64,000 nt of DNA. Origin: Pseudolabrys taiwanensis. Lineage in GTDB: Bacteria > Pseudomonadota > Alphaproteobacteria > Rhizobiales > Xanthobacteraceae. The stretch lies in NCBI RefSeq assembly GCF_003367395.1, contig NZ_CP031417.1:4526001-4590000 (forward strand). The letters are read 5' to 3'. Below, piece by piece: positions 25,834 through 34,418 of this stretch (position 1 is its first letter; the number at the start of each line of letters is the position of its first letter). A model generated the notes under the pieces. That model was not told the origin of the DNA, made no database searches, and worked only from the letters and a program-made list of their open reading frames with translations. A program made the position numbers and the translations under genes.

Positions 25834-26163
25834 TTGGCGCTCAACCTAAATGACCCTTCCTTGCTGCGCCCATCCTGCCTGATCGACGGCGAATGGGGCG
25901 GCGCCGGTTGTGACGCGGTCTCCAATCCGGCCACTACGGTGGTCCTGGCGAATGTCCCCTCGCTTGTAATCATAGCCGCTGGAAAATTCCACGGCGTCAC
26001 GATCGGCGTAGTCGCGGCCCATGTTGCGAAACTTAGCGAGGATCACCCCCTCGACGGCAGCACATCGGCCAGAACGGTCGGATCAACGCAAAGCGGCAAT
26101 GCACGAGAGGAATCGCGCCACGGCATCGCCGAATATCTCGACGACAAATATGACTTGATGTCT
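25834..26163. pseudogene. Scrambled remnant of an aldehyde dehydrogenase (GabD-like) gene
   Basis: Short pieces of a succinate-semialdehyde-dehydrogenase-like gene survive in collinear order but mixed orientation. Plus strand 25834-25958 encodes LNDPSLLRPSCLIDGEW and SNPATTVVLANVP (the GabD N-terminus). Minus strand 25961-26000 encodes VTPWNFPAAMITS (normally near residue 150). Minus strand about 26020-26058 encodes AVEGVILAKFRNMG (normally just before the catalytic cysteine). Plus strand about 26090-26160 encodes REESRHGIAEYLDDKY (the C-terminus). An accidental open plus-strand frame spans the whole region. It cannot make an enzyme. The 235 bases before it (25600-25833) hold no gene I can support. 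Confidence 0.6.
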
Positions 26164-26829
26164 GGGTTCTGGTGCGGCGCGGTATTCGCGCCCCTCAAGT
26201 CATCCACTTTGAACTCGATCGACGTCTTTTGCTAAGCGGCGTCCGGAGCCGACAGCACGCCGAGTGCAGTCAGCGCAGGCATACGATGACTTGTGCGGCG
26301 GGCATGGCGATCTCTCTTAGCGATGAGCATGCGTTCTCTCAAGAAAATTGAAGAGAAGATCGGGGGCGTTTCGCGCAATTCGGTTGCGGCGATTTCCGAG
26401 CCCCGTTCATACATTGTGAGTATGAAATCGGACGAAATCTGTATTTTCACACCATATCGCTGACGTCTAAGCTGAGAGTCCAAGGCTCTGGTCAGTATAT
26501 GAGTTGGCCGCTCGATGGTCTTGGGCCCCTCGGGATCGTATGTCGAGGGGCGAAAGTGAAGGTCTATCCGATCTCGCGCGGGGATGCGGGAGGCCGATTA
26601 CTTAAGGGTTCAGAACATTTGAATGCGGGTGATTGAGCCAAGATCCAAGTGTCTTGCGCGTTTTAACCGCTATTCAGCGCCAGGGAGAGAAGGTTCCGCA
26701 TCTTAGATGCGCTGGTTGTGTCTGACTGGATGTGCTCTTCGCGCCGAAAAAAAACGATGCAATGTGCGTAAGTCTCTGCGGCAAACGTAGTGGCTGCGCA
26801 AAGATTGCCAATAACGAAGGGGAGGAAGA
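26164..26829. other. Non-coding stretch with decayed sequence
   Basis: About 670 bases upstream of the Bug receptor gene. Short frames exist on both strands, for example a 46-codon plus frame starting at 26323 (MSMRSLKKIEEKIGG) without a ribosome binding site, but none looks real. The promoter for the gene at 26830 should be in the last part, where GGGGAGGAAG directly precedes its ATG. I recognise no mobile-element ends. Confidence 0.4.
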
Positions 26830-27795
26830 ATGAAGAAGCAGGTGTGTATACTTGCCGCGGTGGCGCTTGCCAGCGTGGCGTTAGGGGATGTCTCTCGTGC
26901 ATCCGACTGGCCCACGCGCCCCATCCGCGCTGTCGTGCCGCTGAGCGCGGGTAGTGCCGCCGATATCATTCCGAGAGTTGTATTCGAACAGTTGTCGGAG
27001 CAGCTGAAGCAGCCAATCGTCGTCGACAATAGGCCTGGCGCGAGTGGTACGATCGGAGCGCGTGCGGTGGCGGTTGCGCCCCCGGATGGCTACACAATTC
27101 TTGCTCACTCGTCGGCTCACGTCATTGCGCCATCCACGGTGGGAAGCCTACCTTACGATCCGATCAAAGACTTCATTCCGGTCGGGGGGCTCGGAAATCT
27201 GCCGAATGTCCTGGTCGTGTCGCCGTCAAAGAACATCAAGTCGATTCAAGAACTCGCAGCCTTAGGGAAGAAGAGGCCAATTACTTATGGCTCGATCGGG
27301 GTCGGCAGCCCAATCCAGATGGCAATGGAACGATTGCGGCTGAGTGCCGGCTTCAAAGTGGAGGTCATTCCCTATCGAGGCGCGCCGGAAGCGTTGTTAG
27401 GGGCCATGACGGGCCAGATCGACGTCTACTATTCGCCGATCCTGCCGGCCCTTCCGTTCATTCGCGACGGTAAGCTCATTCCTCTTGTCGTCAGCAGCCC
27501 CGCACGGTCTCAGGCTCTTCCTGACGTGCCGACTTCGGAGGAAGCTGGGTATCCAAATTCGTCCTATCGATTCTGGATTGGGGTTTTCGTACCGGCGAAA
27601 ACGCCAGCGCCGGTCGTCCAACGTCTGAGCAATGAGATCGAAGATGCTCTAAAGACGTCGACAGTGAGAGAGAAGCTGGGCAAGCTCGGCGTTCAACCGA
27701 TGTCGATGGGTCACGAACAATTTGCGGCCTTTGTCAAAGATGAGCTGACACTAAACAACAATCTCGCGAGGGCCGCCGGCATCCTATCGCAATAG
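26830..27795 (+). CDS. Tripartite tricarboxylate transporter-type receptor (Bug/TctC family)
   Basis: A 321-residue periplasmic binding protein. The signal peptide ends near SRASDW, and the mature start reads WPTRPIRAVVPLSAGSAADIIPR, the standard Bug opening. Also visible are VDNRPGASGTIGA, PPDGYTI, YDPIKDFIPV and a C-terminal PTSEEAGYP. It has a strong GGGGAGGA ribosome binding site. No TctA or TctB membrane genes are nearby, so it is an orphan receptor, as many Bug proteins are; it may work with a remote transporter or as a sensor. The downstream monooxygenase and lyase genes suggest an aromatic or heterocyclic acid as ligand. Confidence 0.88.
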   Translation: MKKQVCILAAVALASVALGDVSRASDWPTRPIRAVVPLSAGSAADIIPRVVFEQLSEQLKQPIVVDNRPGASGTIGARAVAVAPPDGYTILAHSSAHVIAPSTVGSLPYDPIKDFIPVGGLGNLPNVLVVSPSKNIKSIQELAALGKKRPITYGSIGVGSPIQMAMERLRLSAGFKVEVIPYRGAPEALLGAMTGQIDVYYSPILPALPFIRDGKLIPLVVSSPARSQALPDVPTSEEAGYPNSSYRFWIGVFVPAKTPAPVVQRLSNEIEDALKTSTVREKLGKLGVQPMSMGHEQFAAFVKDELTLNNNLARAAGILSQ

Positions 27796-27837
27796 CCGGT
27801 ATGGGCTGGGGCATGATATACCCAGCGGTTTGTCGAT

Positions 27838-27871
27838 CAGCCGATATGCCGTTTGTGACGGCATTCGGCTG
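27838..27871 (+). terminator. Stem-loop after the Bug receptor gene
   Basis: CAGCCGATATGCCGT pairs with ACGGCATTCGGCTG around a five-base loop, with one bulged base, about 40 bases after the receptor stop. There is no clear T-run after the stem, so it may be a message-protecting hairpin as much as a terminator. Confidence 0.5.
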
Positions 27872-28375
27872 CGCTCGATTGCGGGCAATCATTCATTCCG
27901 GCACACGAGTCGCTATGGTGCCGCCGCCGCAGCCTCTGTAAAGCAGCGCCTTGCTATTCGCCGGGTGGTGCGGTGGGCGCTCGGCGAACGCGCCTCAGGG
28001 ATCGCGTTCGATTGAGGGAGTGCGCCACCGGCAAGGTCATCGCCGGCGCAGATCAATCACGCCTTGGGCAATGTCGGCCGTGACCGACGGCCAGTATTCC
28101 AATCTTCCGATACGTCGCCGGCAGAACGCTGTCCCGCGCATCCCGCCCATACGCGTGTTAAGGCGTCTTTTGGAGCCTCAAAGGACATTTGCGGTGCTGC
28201 ATTCCATACATCGTCCGCGCTGCGAGATTGGATGTCGCTCGATCTCATTCATACTCGGTAGATATCAAAGCCCCCGCAAGTCGGTATTTTACACGCAGAT
28301 AAATGTCCTCAATAAGTCGAGACGACCTGCTCGCTGCCTTGGGTCCAAGGTGGCATTTCGCGACCGAGGAGTGAC
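27872..28375. other. Intergenic stretch without a supported gene
   Basis: Roughly 500 bases between the Bug receptor and the monooxygenase. The plus strand has a short tract reading QINHALGNVGR that faintly recalls molybdopterin oxidoreductases, but it has no start and is surrounded by stops, so I treat it as possible debris. Promoter elements for the monooxygenase gene should be near 28250-28350; no operator stands out. Confidence 0.35.
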
Positions 28376-29626
28376 ATGACTTCGAAAACCCAATCTGATG
28401 TTCTTATCATTGGCGGCGGCATCGGTGGTCTCGTTCTGGCGCTGTCGTTGCATCAGAAAGGTATCCCCTGCCGTATCTATGAATCGGTCCGGGAGATACG
28501 CGCCGTCGGTGCCGGCATCAATCTTCTCCCTCATGCGGTGCGCGAGCTCGACGATCTCGGACTGCTGTCGGCGCTGACTAACGTCGGAATCCAGACGCAA
28601 GACGCTTCCTACTTCAATCAGTACGGCCAACACATTTACACCGAGCCGGCGGGTATCGCGGCCGGTTACAAATGGCCGCAAATATCGATCCATCGCGGCG
28701 ATCTGCACGAGGTTTTGCTGCATGCGGTGCGCGAACGTCTCGGCGCCGAAGTGGTTAAAACCGGCCATCATTGTGTCGGCGTGGAGCAGACCGAAGACTC
28801 GGTCACGGCCAATTTCGTTGATGCGAACGGCGCCGCATTGCCGTCCGCCACGGGTGCTGTTGCTGTCGGTTGCGACGGCATTCATTCGGCGCTTCGTAAG
28901 CAGTTCTATCCGAACGAAGGTGGACCGGTATATGCCGGCTTGACCATCTGGCGTGGCGTGACGCCTTACAAGCCGTTCCTCAGCGGCGCGAATACAATTC
29001 GCGTCGGGTGGATGCCGGTTGGCAAGATCATGGTCTATCCGATTCGCAACAACATAGATGATAAGGGCAACCAGTTGATGAACTGGGTTGCGACGCTGGA
29101 GCGGCCGCGCCCCAAATCGTACGACTGGAACAAACCGGCCAAGCACGAAGACTTCTTCGATGCGTACAAGGACTGGCATTTCGGGTGGATCGATATTCCC
29201 GATCTTCTCATGAAGACCGAAACACCGTTGGTGTTTCCCATGGTCGACCGCGACCCGGTCCCGACGTGGACCTTTGGTCGAGCAACCTTGTTGGGCGATG
29301 CCGCTCACCCGATGTATCCGCGCGGCTCCAACGGCGCGGGCCAGGCGATCCTGGATGGCCGGTTCTTGACCGATAGGCTGGTCGAGATGGGGACCACGCC
29401 CGCTGCGCTACAGGCCTACGACAAGGTTCGTGTCGAGGCGACTGCCAAAGTCGTCCTCACCAACCGCAAGAATCCGCCCGATGCGATCTTGCGCGAAGTC
29501 TACGAGCGGACGAGCGGAAATCCTTTCAAACGCATCAACGACGTGATCTCGGCTGAAGAGATGGCGCAGATGTCCGAAGGCTACAAGAAGATTGCCGGCT
29601 TTCACCAGAGGCAACTCGCGATCTGA
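28376..29626 (+). CDS. FAD-dependent aromatic-ring monooxygenase (PhzS/salicylate hydroxylase-like)
   Basis: A 416-residue class A flavoprotein monooxygenase. The Rossmann motif is VLIIGGGIGGLVLALSL at residues 9-25, the middle motif is VGCDGIHSALRK (the DG fingerprint, about residue 165), and the second FAD motif is TLLGDAAHPMYPRGSNGAG (about residue 305). These mark the p-hydroxybenzoate hydroxylase superfamily using NAD(P)H and oxygen. The best family likeness is the flavin-dependent oxidoreductase group around PhzS. The genes that follow (aldolase-type lyase, GlcG-like, two-barrel protein) suggest a ring-cleavage or side-chain pathway. Substrate unknown. Confidence 0.87.
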   Translation: MTSKTQSDVLIIGGGIGGLVLALSLHQKGIPCRIYESVREIRAVGAGINLLPHAVRELDDLGLLSALTNVGIQTQDASYFNQYGQHIYTEPAGIAAGYKWPQISIHRGDLHEVLLHAVRERLGAEVVKTGHHCVGVEQTEDSVTANFVDANGAALPSATGAVAVGCDGIHSALRKQFYPNEGGPVYAGLTIWRGVTPYKPFLSGANTIRVGWMPVGKIMVYPIRNNIDDKGNQLMNWVATLERPRPKSYDWNKPAKHEDFFDAYKDWHFGWIDIPDLLMKTETPLVFPMVDRDPVPTWTFGRATLLGDAAHPMYPRGSNGAGQAILDGRFLTDRLVEMGTTPAALQAYDKVRVEATAKVVLTNRKNPPDAILREVYERTSGNPFKRINDVISAEEMAQMSEGYKKIAGFHQRQLAI

Positions 29627-29733
29627 TCGTGACATGCGTTGTAAGGCGTTCCGTCGCGCTCAAAGGACCCGCCGCGAGCCGCATTAGAACACTTCCATAA
29701 GAGGGGCGGCGGCAGCGCCGCAGGGAAGGAAAC

Positions 29734-30636
29734 ATGCAAAAGAAGCTACGCGGCACCATTGTGCCGCCACTGACGCCTTTTACCGAGAGCGGGAAAGTCG
29801 ATTACGACAAGCTGCATCGAATGGTCGACTACGTCGTCGAGGACTGTAACGCCTCGATGGTCGTGGCGGCGGGTGTGGAGGCCCAGGAATATCAATTCCT
29901 GAGCATGGCGGATCGTAAGGAACTCATCGCGAAAACGATTGAATACGTCGCGGGCCGGCGCCCGGTCGCCGTCGGGATTTCGCATCCCTCGTTCGCAACC
30001 TCGATCGATCTCGCCGAGTTTGCGCAACTCAAGGGCGCCAGCGCACTTCAACTCCTTGCGCCCATGCGCCCGACGGGCGGCGCCATCAAGACCAGCGAAC
30101 TTGTCGCCTATTTCCAGGCGGTGCTGCACAAGACCACGCTGCCGATGATGCTCTATCTCAACCCGGGCCCGGGTGCCGATCCCTCGGTGCCGACGACCGT
30201 CGAGATCGCGAAGCTCGATCGCATCGACTTCATCAAGGAAAGCTCGCGCGATCTCGCACGTGTATCCAGGCTGATCTTCGAGATCGAGCATGCTGGCCAC
30301 GCTCAGTACTTCACCACCTTGCAGATGTGGCTTGCGACGTTGGCGCTCGGCGGCTCGGGTGTGACGGTTCCGCCGCCTGCGGCGTTGATAACACGCAAGA
30401 TCTTCGATGCCTTCGAGGCCGGTGATTTCAAGGCAGCGGCGCGGCTGCAAAGCCAACTGGCCTTGTTCCCGGCGAGATGGATGGAGTTCGGGCTCGCGGC
30501 GGTGATGAAGGCGGCGCTAGCTCATCTCGGAATTCCGGTCGGTGATCCGTACCCGCCCTACGAGCCGGTCGGCGGCGATGCGCTCGCGAAGCTGCGGGCC
30601 TATGTCGACACCATGGACCTCGCAAGCAAGGCATAG
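29734..30636 (+). CDS. Dihydrodipicolinate synthase/N-acetylneuraminate lyase family protein
   Basis: A 300-residue class I aldolase-type barrel enzyme. The opening LRGTIVPPLTPFTESGKVDYDKL is standard for the family. The tyrosine sits in MMLYLNPGPG (about residue 143), and the Schiff-base lysine is in DFIKESSRD (about residue 169). The usual GTTGE phrase is replaced by AAGVEAQEY, so it is not the lysine-biosynthesis DapA. Such paralogues act as hydratase-aldolases or keto-acid lyases and dehydratases in catabolic routes. It lies between a monooxygenase and a GlcG-like gene, nine bases before the latter, in one apparent operon. Confidence 0.87.
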   Translation: MQKKLRGTIVPPLTPFTESGKVDYDKLHRMVDYVVEDCNASMVVAAGVEAQEYQFLSMADRKELIAKTIEYVAGRRPVAVGISHPSFATSIDLAEFAQLKGASALQLLAPMRPTGGAIKTSELVAYFQAVLHKTTLPMMLYLNPGPGADPSVPTTVEIAKLDRIDFIKESSRDLARVSRLIFEIEHAGHAQYFTTLQMWLATLALGGSGVTVPPPAALITRKIFDAFEAGDFKAAARLQSQLALFPARWMEFGLAAVMKAALAHLGIPVGDPYPPYEPVGGDALAKLRAYVDTMDLASKA

Positions 30637-30645
30637 GAAACGCAA

Positions 30646-31080
30646 ATGCTCGACATCAAAAGGTTGTCTATCGAAGAGGCTAAAGTACTGATCGAAGGCG
30701 CCACGAAGAAGTCGGAGGAGATGGGCATTCCGATGTGCATCGCCGTCTGCGACGAATCGGGTCACCTCATCGCTTTCGACCGGATGAACGGCGGCAAAAT
30801 CAGTTCGATTTCGATCGCCATCGATAAGGCCTTCACCGGTGCTGTCGCCCGCAACGGCACTCATGTCTACAATCAACTTTGCCAACCAGGCCAACCGACG
30901 TTCGGCATTCATGTGACCAACGGCGGTCATTTCTCGATCATCGGCGGAGGCCTGCCGGTGACGGTCGACAAGGTGATCGTCGGGGGCATTGGCATCAGTG
31001 CGGGAACGGCCGTTCAAGACCTCGAGGTCGCCGAAGCCGCGGTCGCCTATTTCCACAAGAAAACCGGATACAAGGCGTAA
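30646..31080 (+). CDS. GlcG/HbpS-like (DUF336) heme-binding family protein
   Basis: A 144-residue small protein of the GlcG/HbpS family. It has AKVLIEGATKKSEEMGIPMCIAVCDESGHLIAFDRMNG at the N-terminal half in family order, then SIAIDKAFTGAV and the glycine-rich GGHFSIIGGGLPV followed by GGIGISAGTAVQDLEVA. Members often stand next to catabolic enzymes; some bind heme and some are accessory subunits of oxidases or dehydratases. No signal peptide is present, so it is cytoplasmic here. It is tightly spaced with the genes on both sides. Confidence 0.87.
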   Translation: MLDIKRLSIEEAKVLIEGATKKSEEMGIPMCIAVCDESGHLIAFDRMNGGKISSISIAIDKAFTGAVARNGTHVYNQLCQPGQPTFGIHVTNGGHFSIIGGGLPVTVDKVIVGGIGISAGTAVQDLEVAEAAVAYFHKKTGYKA

Positions 31081-31092
31081 GGAGTGCGTCCA

Positions 31093-31764
31093 GTGAAGTC
31101 GATTCTCTTCTCGGAGATGCGCCCTGATCCTTCATGGGAGAAGGAGTTCAACGACTGGTATCATGACGATCATATACCAGTGCGGATGTGTCTGCCGGGT
31201 TTCGAGGGCGTCCAGCGGTATCGCGCATCTGAGGATGCGAATTACCTCGTGATCTACGATATGACCTCCATGGCCGCTCTGACGACGCCCGGATATGAGA
31301 AGGTCAAAACACAGCCTAGCGAGCAGACGCGTTGGATGCTGGCGAATGTCTCCGGGTTCACCCGCTATCTCGGCAATGAAATTTCTCGTCACGGCGACAT
31401 CGCGTCCGCAATCGAGTTGCCCGTCATCTTCACCGCGATGTTCAACGTCCCGCAGGACGAACTGGACGATTTCGACGGCTGGATGGAGGAAGACCATATT
31501 CCGATCTTGCTCGGCTGTAAGGATTGGAAAGCTGTGCGCCGGTTCGATCTGACCGTAAGCGAGCCTGTGCCCTTCAACCGGCTTGCTGTTCATTACCTTT
31601 CCAGTGCTACTGCACTCAACTCGCCCGAACGCGAAAAGGCGCGGGGGACCGAGTGGCGCAATCGGCTTGCCCAGCGGGCGTGGTTCTCCAAGGCTCAGTA
31701 TAAGGCGTTCGACAAATACGGGGCTCGGTATCTCAGCACGGCACCTGAGCCCGCCGAGGCCTAG
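31093..31764 (+). CDS. Two-domain dimeric alpha/beta-barrel (EthD/DUF4286-like) protein
   Basis: A 223-residue protein built from two related ferredoxin-like halves. The first has EFNDWYHDDHIPVRM and the second has DFDGWMEEDHIPILL, each with the W-x-x-x-D/E-D-H-I-P pattern of EthD and related monomeric barrels. A single chain would mimic the dimer that these proteins normally form. GTG 31093 has GGAG eight bases upstream and is preferred over GTG 31084, which lies inside that site. It closes the operon with the lyase and GlcG-like genes. The function may be a small-molecule isomerase, decarboxylase or oxygenase accessory role; it is not established. Confidence 0.7.
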   Translation: MKSILFSEMRPDPSWEKEFNDWYHDDHIPVRMCLPGFEGVQRYRASEDANYLVIYDMTSMAALTTPGYEKVKTQPSEQTRWMLANVSGFTRYLGNEISRHGDIASAIELPVIFTAMFNVPQDELDDFDGWMEEDHIPILLGCKDWKAVRRFDLTVSEPVPFNRLAVHYLSSATALNSPEREKARGTEWRNRLAQRAWFSKAQYKAFDKYGARYLSTAPEPAEA

Positions 31765-32134
31765 GAGCGATTTTTGCGTCGCGCGATAAGTGAGGCGTTC
31801 GGATCGCCGACGAATGGAACGCGAGTGTGCGCCGCACAAGTCCTGCAGTGGATGCGCCATGGTCCGAATAGCCGTGGCGTCAATCCGCCTTGTCGGTGCT
31901 GTTCCGTCGTGCTGCTGACGGCGCCGCAGGCACCAATACAACTACATGGCCTGTTTGGTGCCAGGTCTCACATGTCGCGTTGCCAGAAGTATTTTCATTG
32001 TCGGGCTGGTCGAGAGTGTCTTCGAGCACACCGTGCGGCGCGGGCCTGGGCATAATCGGCACCCGTGAGAATTGTATATCTTTTGAGTATGATAGGCGTC
32101 ATGCTTCTCGGATTTGCAGCGGGCGGGCATCACA
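31765..32134. other. Intergenic stretch without a supported gene
   Basis: About 370 bases between the two-barrel protein gene and a LysR gene in the same direction. No convincing frame, hairpin with T-run or repeat is seen. The AT-rich part around 32065-32095 (TTGTATATCTTTTGAGTATGAT) is the likely promoter region of the LysR gene. Confidence 0.35.
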
Positions 32135-33022
32135 ATGGAACTTCGGCACCTTCGATATTTCGTCGCTGTTGCGGAAGACGAACATATCACACGCGCCGCC
32201 GCGCGCCTCGGCATTCAGCAGCCGCCGCTCAGTCATCAGATTCAGAATCTTGAACAGGAGCTGGGCGTCTCTCTCTTTATGCGCCAACCGCGCAAGATCA
32301 CGCTCAATGCCGCCGGCAAGGTCTTCCTGAGCGACGCGCGGCATATCCTCGCCTCGGTCGAAGAGGCTGTGCAGCGCGTTCGGCAGTTCGACAAGGGCAT
32401 GGAAGGGGTTTTGCTGATTGGACTCACCAGTTCTGCTTCCATGCATGCGTTGACGATGAAGGCGATCGACCGGTTCCGAAAGAAGTACCCGCTCGTATCC
32501 GTAAGGATCGAGGAGGGAGCTAACAATGACATTCTGAACCAGACCGAGCAGGAGCGATTCGATATAGCCGTGGTGCGGAGCGCAGTGGACAGATACCCGA
32601 CGCTCACGAGCAAATGTCTTGCGCACGAGGCAATGGTCGTCGCACTTCCTGAATCGCACGCGCTCGTGAAGGAACAGGGTTCGCTGCGCCTGGCCCGCCT
32701 TCGCGATGAGAACCTGATTCTCTTTCGCCAGACCAATGGATCCGGCATTGGCGATATGCTGCTGGCGGCATGCGAGCGAAACGGCTTTCGGCCGCATATC
32801 GTGGACGAGACACGCCGCATCCTGGCCGCCGTGACAATGGTCGCAGCCGGATTTGGCATCGCCATCGTGCCGAAGTCGCTAGAGGCATTCAAAGTGGACG
32901 GTGTTGTCTATCGCGACTTGGAGCCATCGAGCAGCTTTACGGTGCCGCTGAACGTTGCCTATCGCCGTCATAGCGATGCGCAGCCTGTGACTCGGTTTTT
33001 GAAGATTTGCGAAAGCCTTTAA
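32135..33022 (+). CDS. LysR family transcriptional regulator (BenM/CatM-like)
   Basis: A 295-residue regulator starting at ATG 32135 (MELRHLRYFVAVAEDEHITRAAARL). The helix-turn-helix continues with QPPLSHQIQNLEQELGVSLF, a pattern typical of BenM/CatM-type regulators of aromatic degradation. The effector domain follows from about residue 90. It lies downstream of the monooxygenase-lyase cluster and reads the same way, so control of that cluster is plausible but would not follow the usual divergent layout. Confidence 0.88.
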   Translation: MELRHLRYFVAVAEDEHITRAAARLGIQQPPLSHQIQNLEQELGVSLFMRQPRKITLNAAGKVFLSDARHILASVEEAVQRVRQFDKGMEGVLLIGLTSSASMHALTMKAIDRFRKKYPLVSVRIEEGANNDILNQTEQERFDIAVVRSAVDRYPTLTSKCLAHEAMVVALPESHALVKEQGSLRLARLRDENLILFRQTNGSGIGDMLLAACERNGFRPHIVDETRRILAAVTMVAAGFGIAIVPKSLEAFKVDGVVYRDLEPSSSFTVPLNVAYRRHSDAQPVTRFLKICESL

Positions 33023-33099
33023 GCCGATCTGGGCGCGACTATGAGCTTGAGAGCATCGTGGAGGTGCAGCGCATCTCCCGGCTTCTAGCCGTGCCATTA

Positions 33100-33305
33100 A
33101 TCGTCGACCATGGCACCAATTATGGCAATGAACTCTCCCTCCGCAACGATCAGGCCGGGCTCGTAATAAACGGCCGGCGATAGGTGGCGACGAGCGCCTG
33201 CAACGCGTCGCGGCCTTGAGGAATGGTGGGATTGTGCTGGATGTAGTCGCGAGCCTGGAGACGCTCCACTGCCGAAGCTTCGCGGCGCTGGAACAACGCG
33301 GTCAT
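33100..33305 (-). pseudogene. Frameshifted SnoaL-like (NTF2-fold) protein gene
   Basis: On the minus strand, a start at 33305 leads to MTALFQRREASAVERL and ARDYIQHNPTIPQGRDAL, a clear SnoaL-like polyketide-cyclase/NTF2 pattern. The reading frame then runs into a stop, while the continuation YYEPGLIVAEGEFIAIIGAM is found in another frame. The gene therefore has a frameshift near 33165 and lacks its C-terminal third. No intact copy is nearby. Confidence 0.6.
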
Positions 33306-33615
33306 TGCCCGAGCATCAGCGTCTTGTAGCGCAGCGGACGATCATCGAATTCCCGATCGGCGGCCGCGTGGCCGCGTGCGTCCCGGTCATCCGCAGGAGC
33401 TGCTCGCCAGGCAGTGTACCGTAGGAGTGGTCGCCAACAGCAATGTCAGGCCGATTTGGAAGTCCGGGTGGAAAACATCCGTCTCCGGACCGATTGGGGA
33501 TCGATCGACCGACAACCTGTCAACGTTCTCTCCGTTGCGGAGGGATGCCGGAGCGCTCGCAGGCAACCGCCGATGATGCGGCGCCGCTGCGAAAAGCCCG
33601 GCATCCCATGCCGCA
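33306..33615. other. Intergenic stretch with broken coding traces
   Basis: About 310 bases between the SnoaL remnant and the isochorismatase gene. The minus strand has a tail reading DRPLRYKTLMLGQ and a stop just ahead of the SnoaL start, which looks like the end of another dead gene. Nothing here can be named. Confidence 0.35.
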
Positions 33616-34263
33616 TTACGCTTTCGGCACCGGCGTGTTGAGCAATTGCTGCTCCCACAGATACGCGATGCCGCTGCCAGCCGCGTGTTGCAACAGCACG
33701 TCCGTCACCTTGCCTGCGGTCTCGGTGCGGGCCCAGTCGCGCTGCCACTCGGCCATCACGGCCAGCCAGGTCATCATGTTGGCCCCGGCCCTGATCATGC
33801 GCTGGATGGCGACTTCGTGAGACTCGACCGATACGCCACCCGATGCATCGGTAACGACCGTCACGTCCCAGCCTTCGCCCAGCGCCTGGATCACCGGCAT
33901 GGCGACGCAAACCTCGGTCCACAGGCCGGCAATGATGAGCTGTTTGCGGCCGGTCGCCTTGACCGCATCCACCACCTTCTTGTCTTCCCACGTGTTGACG
34001 AAAGTCCGGTCGATCACCTCCTGCCCCGGGAACACGTCGGTGATCTGCGGGAAAATGAGACCGCCCCGCTCGGCGATAACGCTGGTCAGAATGGTGGGAA
34101 CGCCGAACGCCTTGGCCGCCTTCGCCAGCGCCGCCGCATTGTTGACCGCCATGTGCGGATCGTGGCTGTTCAGGTTCGTGAGCTGAAAAGGCTGGTGGTC
34201 GATGAGAACGAGCACCGAATCTTCGGGACGAAGAAGCGAAGCAAGGCCGTTACGAAAGGTCAT
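33616..34263 (-). CDS. Isochorismatase family cysteine hydrolase (YcaC-like)
   Basis: A 215-residue cytoplasmic hydrolase. The catalytic aspartate lies in LVLIDHQPF (about residue 21), the lysine in the VKATGRKQLIIAG region and the nucleophilic cysteine in TEVCVAMPV (about residue 118), followed by VTDASGG. The closest family likeness is YcaC and related isochorismatase-like hydrolases, of which the physiological substrates are mostly unknown. ATG 34263 has AAGGA upstream and matches the family N-terminus; an in-frame ATG at 34287 is less likely. Divergent from a LysR gene, which probably regulates it. Confidence 0.87.
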   Translation of the reverse strand: MTFRNGLASLLRPEDSVLVLIDHQPFQLTNLNSHDPHMAVNNAAALAKAAKAFGVPTILTSVIAERGGLIFPQITDVFPGQEVIDRTFVNTWEDKKVVDAVKATGRKQLIIAGLWTEVCVAMPVIQALGEGWDVTVVTDASGGVSVESHEVAIQRMIRAGANMMTWLAVMAEWQRDWARTETAGKVTDVLLQHAAGSGIAYLWEQQLLNTPVPKA

Positions 34264-34418
34264 CACTGCATCCTTTGCGGCCGCCATGAGCGGCGTTGGT
34301 TTTGCGCAAGACACGCGCCCCCAGCGGCGACGTTGCCTGAAATCAGTATTGGCTTTCCCATTCGAGATGCGGTAGCGCCCTTTCGCGTCAAGCTGTGTCG
34401 CGGAAAGGGGAACGCTAA

